Assembly (NCBI GenBank): GCA_004009845.1
Contig: RMBW01000003.1
Coordinates: forward strand, 186,001 to 250,000
From: Davidsoniella eucalypti
Lineage: Eukaryota; Ascomycota; Sordariomycetes; Microascales; Ceratocystidaceae
Length of the DNA stretch: 64,000 bases
Reading direction: 5' to 3'
The notes below the pieces were generated by a model. The model did no database searches. It worked only from the letters and a program-made list of their open reading frames with translations, and was not told the DNA's origin. Both the position numbers and the translations under genes were made by a program. Positions 50,099-60,696 of the stretch are shown here, one piece after another (the first letter of the stretch is position 1; every line of letters begins with the position of its first letter).

Positions 50099-50370
50099 AG
50101 CCTCGAACCGAATCTCCGAAAACCACCCCCAGTATGCCATCCTGTGACCCTCCACTTCGATGCATATTGCTTATCGCATGTATGTATGTATGTGGTTAGC
50201 TTGAGTCAGTGACATCCATCGCCCGTCTGTAGACGGACTGCAGGCGGATATCTATCTATCATCTTGTAATGACAATGGAAATGATAATGGTGATGGTGAA
50301 ATGGCGTATGGTCTGGGCTCATTCCACCAACCACGATCGCGATGATATGAGCCGTCCATCTCATACCCGA

Positions 50371-50390
50371 TAGCGATAGTTCTATCGCTA
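50371..50390. repeat. perfect 9-bp inverted repeat with 2-nt spacer
   Basis: TAGCGATAG is followed by TT and then its exact reverse complement CTATCGCTA. It could form a short hairpin or be a dimeric protein-binding site. It lies just inside the right direct repeat. Confidence 0.7.
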
Positions 50391-50480
50391 GTCCGACACA
50401 CAAATATCGCTTTGTTTAATTAGCAAGTACATCTGTATGTTGTTGACTATCGCCATCTCCATCAATTATTGGGCCATTCA

Positions 50481-50578
50481 TACATATACAGATACATATC
50501 ACCCCATTCCTTTTGATACATACATTTGAACAATCAATCTTTCCACTGTTAGACTGGGGTAGGCTATCCTCCTATTGC
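50481..50578 (+). repeat. direct repeat, right copy
   Basis: Second copy of the element at about 48.9 kb, same orientation, offset about 1.56 kb. The most conserved core runs from CACCCCATTCCTTTTGAT to TGTTAGACTGGGGT with a small insertion (ACATA) and a T-to-C change in the CTTTC block. The upstream ACAGATAC array is short here. Confidence 0.85.
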
Positions 50579-53500
50579 ATCTTTGATCTTAATAGGGAAG
50601 TCATTGGTGAGGAAACTAGATATATGCCCACTATCGGAGAGTGCATACGCGTCCCGTTCTACATAGTTTTGATCTGTTCTAGTCCATTCCTACGGCGTCC
50701 GACCATTGATAGCGAGAAACATGAAATACAGCGAGCGAGAGTGCAATAAAGTGATGGTCTACATATTGCTGTGTTGCTAGGCCTAGTCTGGTGAGAAGAG
50801 GGCCAGGGGGGGGAGGGTGTATGTTGCCGTTGATCAATGCTTTTTCTTTAAATACTAAATAACTTGTTTACAGTGGTATTTTCACGTTTTCTATTGTCGA
50901 CGATTCACTACTTTCGGATTTAAATGGATCATCGCAGATTTACCTTTTAAGACGCTTTACATATTGTGCTTATTGTCTCCGTCATTTTAAGCTGGTAAGT
51001 CCATAAAGCATATTTCTACACAAAGGCTTATGGAACGGCCATCTTCTCTTGGAGTCATGATCATGAACTCCATTTCTAGCTGCGACCGAGTATAGCCCAT
51101 TTCTGATATGGCCGTGCTGCAAAAAAAAAAAAAGTCTGCAACTCTATCTCTCTACTACATAATACAGAATACCCTAGCCTAGACTTGCTTTACACTAGTG
51201 AGAAGTTTGGCGAACCCATACATACAGATATGTTCTCTTTAGCTAATGTTGGGATATAGGAATGCCATCTTCTCTCTATATCTTCTCCTTTTGGGGGCAT
51301 GTTGAGTGTCTGTGTCCTCCTGCCTTCCTATCTGCTTACTACTATGAAGTAGCAGATGGCCCTCCCCAGGCCGTGATAGACCTTACGGCCTAAATTCCGC
51401 AGACCTTTCGAGTTATCGTCTACAAGTATGGACATGGTTCACCTTGGATACATCAGCTGTTGATGTATGTATATGGCATTATCGCCCGATCTTGCCTACA
51501 CAATTTGAAAGTACGCACATCACTTGGATGTTCATTCGCACAGATTGTGTGTACAATGTGTGATCCTGGGTTATAAATCTACCAGCATTGGCACATGTGT
51601 CTCATGTAAAACTACTTACTCTTCAAGGTTTGCATCGGGGCGCCGAAGAACCCAGTTGCTTCTTTAGGAAGCAGTTGGTCAATGCTGGAAGCTACATGGA
51701 TATGTACATCTATCTGTCTTATGCTTACATATCCAGACCGAAAGTGAACAGACATCAGACGCTTTGATATTGTCTTGATAGAGTGAGTAATGGGGACTGA
51801 CTGTCACCAGCTAGAACCGTATAATGAGCCTTGGAATCAATATTAGAACATACGACGAAAACGAGTAATTCATCGACTAGTATATTGATTTTTTTTTCCG
51901 GTAAGAATACTACTTAGATACCCTGAAGCCAAAAAGAATGGAAAAAAGAGTAGGGATGCATGAGCTTCTCTTATCATACGAGCTCGATACCACTAACTCC
52001 AATACCTAGAACCGATAATCACGAACAAAGATACAGCATCGAGAGCTGTCACCTTCTTTCGTTTCTATCTACTTGTAGAAACTAGAGAAAACTCGATTTA
52101 CCTCTTGCTTTGGCGAAGGAATAGGGCGAGCAATATCTCCTCCGCCTGACACTGAAAACTTGCTGACTGAAGCTCCACAGACTATTTCGATTGATTTCCT
52201 TGGTTCAGAGGCACCCTTCACGAAATAGCCCTTCATTCAATTAGGTTCTATATGCGTGGATGTTTATTATGCGCTCGTTGTAATATATAGTATCTGTATG
52301 TATGTATATACATACACAGATACATACTGGTATGTTGGTTCTACAACTCTATGTACTCCTCTACCTTAGTTTACTTCCATTTTTATGCTTTATTGCTGGT
52401 CTAGACTTCCACCCTTCCAGAAATCCTACTACTCCTTTCGCTCCTTTTGTCTTCTTCTTATTCATTATTACGCATATTTTTGCCTTGCACTTCCCTCCCT
52501 GGGTAGGAGTACTTGGGTAGGAGCAGGAGGATATCGATGTTGATTGGATTTAAGCTAAACCTTACTTGACCGGTGCCAATCTAGGTGCCAAGCCTTTTAC
52601 TTCTTTCTTCGCAATTAGGCTATAGACCCAAAGTTTTTGAAAGTCTAATGCTAAAAAGACAACTTGAACTTTGCTGGGGCAAGAGAGATGACAAGTGTGT
52701 ATGTACATGTACATGTATACACTAGCCATCAGATGTATAGTGGCTCGCAAGTGTAGAATTAGGGTTGGACATACATATACTACCTACGGATTACTGAACA
52801 TAATACACAGGAATCATTCGCATGATGCCGTCCGTCCGTGTCCTTTGTCTATGCAGCCCGTGAGGCCAGTCCGCAAGAGAGACTGCGGAGTAGCTTGATC
52901 GATAAGATCAAATATGGTGACAATTCTGATAACTGTTGTACTAATCAGTCAATGAGCCATTATCAGGGCAATATTCTTTACATTTTCGGGCGGCCGACTA
53001 GTTGACAAGTTACAAATCAGTAAGCCTTGATGATCTTCTGTGCGTTCCTAGCTAACTACGAAGGCATCTTTTGGCAGGCAATTGACCAAGCGCAAACAGG
53101 ACTTTCCTTGTCTCTGGGGTGTGAAGTCCGAAGGGTGAAGGGGGGGTATCAGAGTCTATGCTTTGTGGCAGTCCGAACCATATTCACAAAGTTGAATAGC
53201 CAAAGCCACCTCGAAGCAATAACTAAGACACCACTGCGATCTGTTGCTCGTCAATGCTTTGTTTTGTCCGTCTCTTCTTTCTGACTTTCTTTTAGTCCTG
53301 GCCTCAACTATAAATGAAGCCCGGATAGACGGGGTTAGCCGCTGAAAAAAGATGTAGCAATGCGCCAAAATGTACCGATTAAGGTATGTTGCGAGTGGTA
53401 GATGGTTGATGCTATCCGGTATAACCGTAGGCCATTATATGCCAAGGTGTAGCATTGGCCTGGGGAAATACCCCAAGAAACAACATCATGGTCAATGAAC

Positions 53501-56050
53501 GAAGCCGCTCACATTAGCCTGCTCTCTCGCAATCAGACCAAATTGGCCCGAGCCCTCTTCGCCCAGTGTTAGGCACAACCCTCAGTTAGAGGCCAAGTTC
53601 TTAGGCCTTAATGGGCTGTCTTCCCTTCTTGCTTCTATTTTATACTCTACTCCATAGAGCACCGAGAAAAGAAGCCATAGAACAACATACTCTTGTCTAT
53701 CCCGGGCTTAAATAACACTATTGACTTGCACACCGTGCCATTGTTAGTGGACCGTTTCACGCCTTTCACGCCAAGCCAGGAAGTGCGCTGTAATATGGCT
53801 ATTTCTGAAGTCTATTGTCTTGGCCATGATGGGGGGAGTCATCGTACATTGCTCTGATGATTTTGTAATGGACTATGTATATTAAGTATGTAGCTCGAGA
53901 TATCATGAATATATTGAGCGAAAACTTTTTGTTCGTAGAGCTGCAACGTACGTATGTTAGCTATAGAAATGTACATATATATCTAGGGTGGAGACAGAAA
54001 CGGCCAGACATTGAGTGGTGTGGTGTGTGTCGGATATCAAGCTGATATAACAGATAGATTGCATTGTGATCGACTTGGTTTCGCTTCATCCTACCTGAGC
54101 TTATCTGATATAAACTTGTACACGGAAATAGGATATTCCTGCCAAAATTGACCGTTGTAGTTAGTCATCTGGTTTTGACCTTGGTTTAGAAATTTGAACC
54201 CCAAGATGAAACAACGAGCCCAAGACGATGATGGTCTGATGAACTTGTTCTGTTTAATTTTTTTTTGGCCAAGTTCAAGGGTCAAGGGTTAGATTTTCCT
54301 AATTTTTTTCTAACATAATAAGAACTTGAGACGGCCAGTTGATTGGGTCCAAGAGACTGATGATCAGTTGTACATCAGGTTATTGCAGAGAAGCGAGACA
54401 AAGCTCGAGTCAAGCAACTGGCCACATCCATTCGAAATCTAGTTGTATTTACGCCCGAATTGCCTGGTGACGCACGGCAACTCTACGAGAACTCTGGGCG
54501 CTCGGGCTCATGTTTGCGGATGAATGCAGAATGCTAATTAATAGCAAGCAGAGAAAGTACTGCGCGGAAGCGTTGCAGTAGCAGGCGAATCTGCTGTTGT
54601 TTGTATGGCCGGCTACATCGTAGAGTTGCAGGTACAGCGGCGGCGGCGATGTCTGTAACATTGATGATATGACAGATACACCTTTTGCTAATCGGAAAAC
54701 AGACAGATCGAGAGAGGAGATAAGAGGAGATAATGGAAGAGGCAGGCAACAGAAAGACGCTTGGGACCCGAACAATGGAAGCAACCGGTCACGACTGGGC
54801 AAGATAAAGCGAAGACACAAATCGCCGACGATGATAGTAGGAATAAAGAAGCAGCAAAGGCACTCGGACGCTTTGATGCTGATCAAGGCTCATCTGAGCT
54901 CTGCTGCCCTACCATGGCATACTGTATACAGAAAAATAGACATAGATTATGTATAAGTACTTATAATGGAAACAGAACACGGCCTCTCTACAGTTTTCGG
55001 TGCTAAACACCGTACATGTATGGAGGAGCCGATGAGAAAAGAGATATCTTGCCCAACCAGAGAAACAACAGCGACGCAAAGACACATTGATGGTGACTAC
55101 GGCCTCTTGCTCTAAGCTTTTGTCGTTATCTTGAGCATGACCAGCAAGAAGATGTTTATGTCGTATTGTAGAGTTGGTATACATCTGTACAGACAGATCC
55201 AGTTTTGAGGCGGGCTTGGCCTATTCTACCAGAACATCTTCCCCTAGCCACTTGATCCGGACGAAAATAAGCTGCTGTTGCAACCTAGGGAGGGGCCCTG
55301 GAAGGGTCTCATTTACTGCTCGAGTGCCAAGAAGGCATCTTTTGGAGAGCAATAATCCAGGGAAGAAACAGAAATTAAAAAGAAACATGCGGACAGAACA
55401 AGGCTTGGCTTTGGTTCTGGACTCGTTGTTCTATATTGCCTACCCTTATACGATATGCTCATCATGTTCGTGGCTTGGCCTGCATTTTCAGCATTGCTCA
55501 TGCTTTATCAGATATACAGCCTGATTCGTAGACGAAAAGCGAGAAAAAGGGAGAGCTTTATCTTACCACCAAAGCAGAGGCAACCGGGGTTTCTCTCGTG
55601 TTTCCTACCAATATAATTCTGTTGATATACATGAGAGGAAAAAAAAAAACTTTACTTCATGATCCCATATGTGACAGAATCACCCATTCGAACGATATCA
55701 TGTTTATCTAAACTCTGTGCCTGCATACTTTTGGTCTTCTGGCCCTCATTGCGCGGCTTCATTTTAAGCTTTCTTTTTTAGTTTAAACCGAACAAAAGAA
55801 TAAAGCTATGGATCAAAGACCCTGTTATGCTCACACCCACAGACTAGTTTTCTCGCTCTCACTGTCTCTATGCTATACCCCCCCCTCTAGAGAGAAGAAT
55901 TCCCTGATCCCTGCTAACACGGCGTTCCATAAACCCCGGCTCTGAATAAGCTTTCTCTTTTGGCAGAGGAGGGGCTTGTTCTACAGCTTGTTTTTTCTTC
56001 TCTGTGAAAAGGAGAGACGGGACCTGGTACATGAAGGATATTTGTATATC

Positions 56051-56054
<4 letters not shown>

Positions 56055-56085
<31 letters not shown>
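56055..56085. repeat. (GA)15 microsatellite
   Basis: Thirty-one nt of uninterrupted GA dinucleotides in non-coding sequence. Confidence 0.95.
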
Positions 56086-56086
<1 letters not shown>

Positions 56087-56794
56087 AGCAACATGAACAC
56101 CGCAGCATCGAGGAATAGAGGCCGAGTAGCCAGGACTTGGCCAACGGCGGGCAACGCCATCAGTAGCGACCAAAGTCCGGAGAATAGAAAAAGACCGGAG
56201 AGCTTGGGTCTATTCTGCAAGCTCACTACACTATAACGACCCATCAATATCGACGGGAGCTGGTGCACGAACAGCCTTGACCAAGTCGTATATACGTTAT
56301 ATGTATACATACCATAGGTCGAATAAAGTGTATTTTGCTAGTCACCCCGCATCACCGGCAAGGGCGAGTCTTAAGTCAATAGAAGAAGACAATAATAACA
56401 AAGCCCAATAATGCCCACAGCCAATGAGAAAACAGCTCTCGCCGTTTCACGGGGCAAAGCGAAGCTCTCCTATGGACCACATGTTCACTGATCGTCGTAA
56501 CAAGAAGTGTCACTGTCACAATTTTTTTATATTTTCTAAGTGTATTTCCTCTTTCCCACTTAAACTCTACTTGAATACTTATAACAAAAAAAGGTCATAC
56601 GACGTGTGAAACGCACCAATCTCATCGTCCGTATACTGGCCGTGTACACCCAGCATGTTAGAGTTAGGCCTTCGCCTACGCCAGAGCAGAGCTAAGACAT
56701 CGATAACGTGTTCCATTTGCTGGCCATGGCTATACTTCGGCCCCACGCGGAGTTCTACTTCCTCTCGAACTACTATAATTTAATAAGAAGTCAT

Positions 56795-56827
56795 AGAGAG
56801 AGAGAGAGAGAGAAAGAGAGGAAGAGT
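56795..56827. repeat. GA-rich microsatellite, interrupted
   Basis: A second GA array 0.7 kb from the first, broken by an AAAG and a GGAAG interruption. Confidence 0.9.
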
Positions 56828-58163
56828 AGAGTGGCAAACACAAGCCAACGGCGGCAGCGGCAAGTGCCTTGTTTGGATCGACCTGCCTTGGCTTCCCCAT
56901 CTTTGCACGTTGGCCTGGGCTTTACCGGTGCATCAGTTGTTGCCTTTGTTTATTCTTGACTATAATCATGCTTGAAGCTGGGACGTCCGACAAGGACGAA
57001 AGAAGATAAAAAGAAAAGAAAAAAAAGGTGATCACTCCCCCGCTCCGGAGAAGGCGGTCTTCGGGATGGTAGGACTACGTGAAAAAAAATGGAGAATACT
57101 CACTTGGCACAGCGCAACTCTACAGTTTTTTAATGCGCCAAGTGAGTAGTTTGGATAGCCGTTCATGGTGCTTGCTCAACTGCATACTCGATGCTAGCAT
57201 TGACGAGTATTACAAACAACGAACAACAATGTACAGTGGGTGTAACTGTACAATGCAGTGATACTCGAGTCCTTCTATTGATTCGAGAGTTGGGTAACTA
57301 GAGATGGAAATACACATGTCTGCCCTTGATGTTCTCACCGCCTATCCAGCCACTATTGACAGATTGTGTCACAGTGGCGAGCTATGGGTATATCGTAGAT
57401 CTATCTCGTCCAAATCCTAGCAAGAGCAACACGTTGTGTCTCGTTGTTTCAGACTGGTTTTGGTGGACCACTAACTTGGAATCTATCTCCCAGATTACAC
57501 TTTATTGTTGCCTCGGATCGGAAGCAAAGTAGTACAAAACGTCCTTTTTATGCAGTATAAATGTATCAAGTAGCCCACTGCCTTGGAACGGTAATATGCT
57601 TGTCCACAGTTCGAAATAAACATAGTAAGGAGGTTCAATGAGAACTTCATGGGAGTGGCGCCGAGGAACTTTTGCCTATATAGGGATGCTGCTGACGAAC
57701 CAATGCCATACGGGACAGAACATGAAAGGTGGCTATCGGTATATATATGTGATGGCTACGCATCACCTACCAGATCTAGAGTAAGCATTGGGTGGAAATG
57801 CATACCGGATACCCGTCGCCTGGAGGTGATACTTTGATGGATGATAATATATCCGAATCAATATATCCACACTATCGAGACAGGAACTCAGGGAGCACGA
57901 CAGTAGATATTTCCGATAACAGAAGTTATACTGTCCTCAATGTAAAGAAGAAAGAATAAGTATAGGGAGTGACATGTCAGATGAGTTGGTGGTGTAGTTG
58001 GTATTTGATTGATGGTACATGATATGTTACACAAGTTGAGTTGTCATGCAGATTTTCTACAGAACGACCCGAACAGCGTGGCAACGACAGGATAGTCTCC
58101 AAGCCGCAGATATAATAGTGAATATATAAGCGCTGGCAGCCATAGATATATACACACAGTGCT

Positions 58164-60210
58164 TTAACAATCGCAGCGCCCAAACCAGCGTGGAAACGCT
58201 ACCACATCCTTTACATTTGGGATTCCACTCAGGTAGCCCAACACACGATCAAAGCCTAATCCGAACCCTCCATGAGGTGGCGATCCCCATCGACGAAGAT
58301 CGACATACCAGTCTAGGCCCTGTGTACTGCGTCCTGCAGCTCCTCGAGGTAGTTGCATGCCGCGCGCTTCCATCGTAGCCAGTAGCTCGTTCAGGCGGTA
58401 TTCACGCATCGAGCCACCAGCAATCTCGCATACGTCTGGCACGAGCAGATCAAAGCACTCCACGGTTTCATACTTAGCTCGGGGATGTTTGCTGCCACCG
58501 GTAGTCGCCTTGGGAATTGAGACAGAGATCGAGCAAGGAGTTGCTGTTGTCCCACTATTGTCGACGGCTCCTGCTTCTCCTTCTGTGACCCCCACTGCCG
58601 TTGCGATATCTTCAACTGGAATATCTTTGACGTTGACTATGCTGCGTGTCTGCTGTTCTCGTGCTGTACTTGGTAGCATGTAGAACGCCTTAATGGCCCG
58701 AGGGTAGTTTGTGACAAACACCGGCGTCCGCCAACCTGGTGAATGGAGCTCTGAGACCGTTGTTGCCAACCATTTCTCATGCTCACTAGACAAGTCTTCT
58801 CCCCATTTGGGCGCAGGCACTGTGAACAACGCTGCCCCGTCCGACTCCTTTTGGGCCTTCTGGAGCATGGCTACTGCCTTTGTGTAGCTGATTCGTGGCC
58901 ATTTTGGCGCCTGCATACTCATTCCTGCCCAGCGGAGATTGAGTTCCTCCGGACTGGCAAGCTCTGGCTCTTCTTTGTGGAGCGTGGCAACAGCCTTGCG
59001 AAGATCGGATGCGGCTGTCCCAGCCTCTATACTAGCTACCGTGGCACGCAGCATGTCTTCTAGTAACTGCATGATGATTTCCATGTCCTCTACAAAGGGC
59101 ATTTCAGCTTCTAGCATGTAGAACTCACTCATATGTCTAGACGTATCTGAATGCTCTGCCCGAAAGGTAGGACTCAGCGTCCACACATTTCCCACGCTTT
59201 GAGCCAGTGCCTCTAAATGTAACTGGGTAGATACGGCCAGATACTTTGGACCACGGAAGAAGTGATCTGAGGGCTTTTTCTTCGGGATGAGCTGTTCTTC
59301 TGGCGTACCACTAGCTACAGTGAAGACTTCTCCGGCACCCTCACAATCGCTGGATGTAATTAGAGGGGGGTGCGTTTGCACAAAGTCCCGACTAGCAAAG
59401 AATTGCGTGAGTGCCACGATAGCATCGGAACGCATACGCAGGAGCGTGGCGTTTAGTGGAATGCGGGAGCGTAGATGTGGTAGTGTACGAAGATACTCTA
59501 GTGATTGGTACTTCTTCTGAATAGGGTATGTCTACAGGATCCGTCGATATTGGTAAGTTAGTTTCAGCCACGGTTACGCAGCCAGCGGACTGGTTCCTGA
59601 TGGGATTCCTCTGTGTCTAGCGGAGCTTTCCGGAAAGACAGAGGAAAGGCGAGCCCTAGGAACCATTGTTCAGCTTCTTGTTGTTGTTCTGGTTTCTTAC
59701 CTTGGGATCTGAGTCACCAATTATTTCCAACTCAGACACTTTGAGTTCGTGAGCTTGATGGTCTTGAACTTGGGACGGGATCCAGTCACCCGTCAGACGA
59801 ACAGCAGAACGTACACGGATGCTATATTACGATAGAACGCCAATAAGTCAGCAATAGCCTGCGAGTCTAGTATATTTGCACGGTTACAGACTCCGTCTCC
59901 ATGGCACATAACATGCCAACTTAGGGTAGTCAGGGTGAAACCCATGCTTGACGAGGAGGACTCACTTTGTGCCTATTTCCCGAGGCATCACTGCCTGGAT
60001 TGGTCTTGAGCGCTTACCATCGCTGATATCAACAAACTGCTCGTTCTTGTACTTCCGCGATGAGCGTACATATCCGTATACAGTAACGTTTTTCAAGCTC
60101 TGTTCAGGTGAGAGTTTGAGAAGTTCCGCTGTCGTTTTAGTTTCTGCTGCTGCTGCTGCTGTGGCCAATCGAGCAGAGACTGAGAATAATCGATGCTGTG
60201 CTTTGAACAT
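58164..60210 (-). CDS. slm5: asparaginyl-tRNA synthetase, mitochondrial (class II, Slm5 type)
   Basis: Charges mitochondrial tRNA-Asn with asparagine using ATP. Exons are 59966-60210, 59701-59821 and 58164-59531, giving 577 residues. Introns are 144 and 169 nt with GTGAGT and GTAAGA donors and TATAG/TGTAG acceptors, phases 2 and 0. The ATG at 60210 opens a basic, Ala/Ser-rich presequence (MFKAQHRLFSVSARL) suited to mitochondrial import; the frame continues upstream but without an ATG. Residues about 41-125 form the OB-fold anticodon-binding domain (VTVYGYVRSSR, FVDISDG, IRVRSAVRLTGDW). The class II core shows THPPLITSSDCEGAGEVF near motif 1, motif 2 at 245-265 (FRAEHSDTSRHMSEF), motif 3 at 544-556 (GFGLGFDRVLGYL, Arg at 550) and the AsnRS-like end AFPRWFGRCDC. 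QLHLEAL and RAEHSDT fit AsnRS better than AspRS. The upstream neighbour is outside the window. Confidence 0.95.
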
Positions 60211-60673
60211 TGTCCACGGTAGCCTTGAGAGATGCTGTAGCAGGATGGGTGGCACTTATGGCGGACAAACTTGGCGCTCTCTACAGTCAGGCTACATGCA
60301 ATTATGAGATACAAAGCACCACTATCAAAAGTAACACACTAGATTAAGCGGCCAGGTGCATGCCCTCCAAAAACACCAGGAACAACAGATCGCCGATCTG
60401 ATTGCGCAGACACAAGTAGGGCAAAGCAGGATCCGGGAGATTAGAGCGGATGCCTGTATTTGGTGTGGCGGGTAGGAAAAGCAGGAAAAAAGAAAGAGAA
60501 AGGAAGGCAGAAGGAGAATGGTGCCTTGGCCTTAAGCCTTGGAGTATATTGAGACGTTGACGTTGACTATGTTGGAAAGTTTCATCGATGTGCTAATGTG
60601 TGTCTATATACACACACTGTAAGCCTCGCACGGCCCATCGAGCAGGGTGTAAAATTATGATACTGGTATGACA

Positions 60674-60696
60674 TATAGACAGGGTTAGGGTCTATA
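60674..60696. repeat. inverted repeat with telomere-like loop
   Basis: TATAGAC and GTCTATA, exact reverse complements, flank the 9-nt AGGGTTAGG, giving a 7-bp stem whose loop carries one and a half TTAGGG-type units. It lies about 460 nt upstream of the asparaginyl-tRNA synthetase start. No role is assigned. Confidence 0.6.

Larger units (their letters stand above)
50579..58163. other. gene desert, right part (7.6 kb)
   Basis: No recognisable protein or RNA gene. The longest open frame on minus (54449-54886) has no domain. Features seen are a G-rich run at about 50803-50817, overlapping TACATGTA palindromes at 52704 and 52710 and one at 55013, GTAT repeats near 52292, and two GA arrays listed separately. 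The last kilobase is the 3' flank of the asparaginyl-tRNA synthetase gene. Confidence 0.45.

Noticed and set aside
54449..54886. 145-codon minus frame in the desert
   Set aside because: Leu/Ser/Cys-rich without a domain; overlapped by open frames on the other strand.
60211..60255. Upstream GTG start for the asparaginyl-tRNA synthetase
   Set aside because: Nuclear fungal genes rarely use GTG; the ATG at 60210 opens a typical import presequence.
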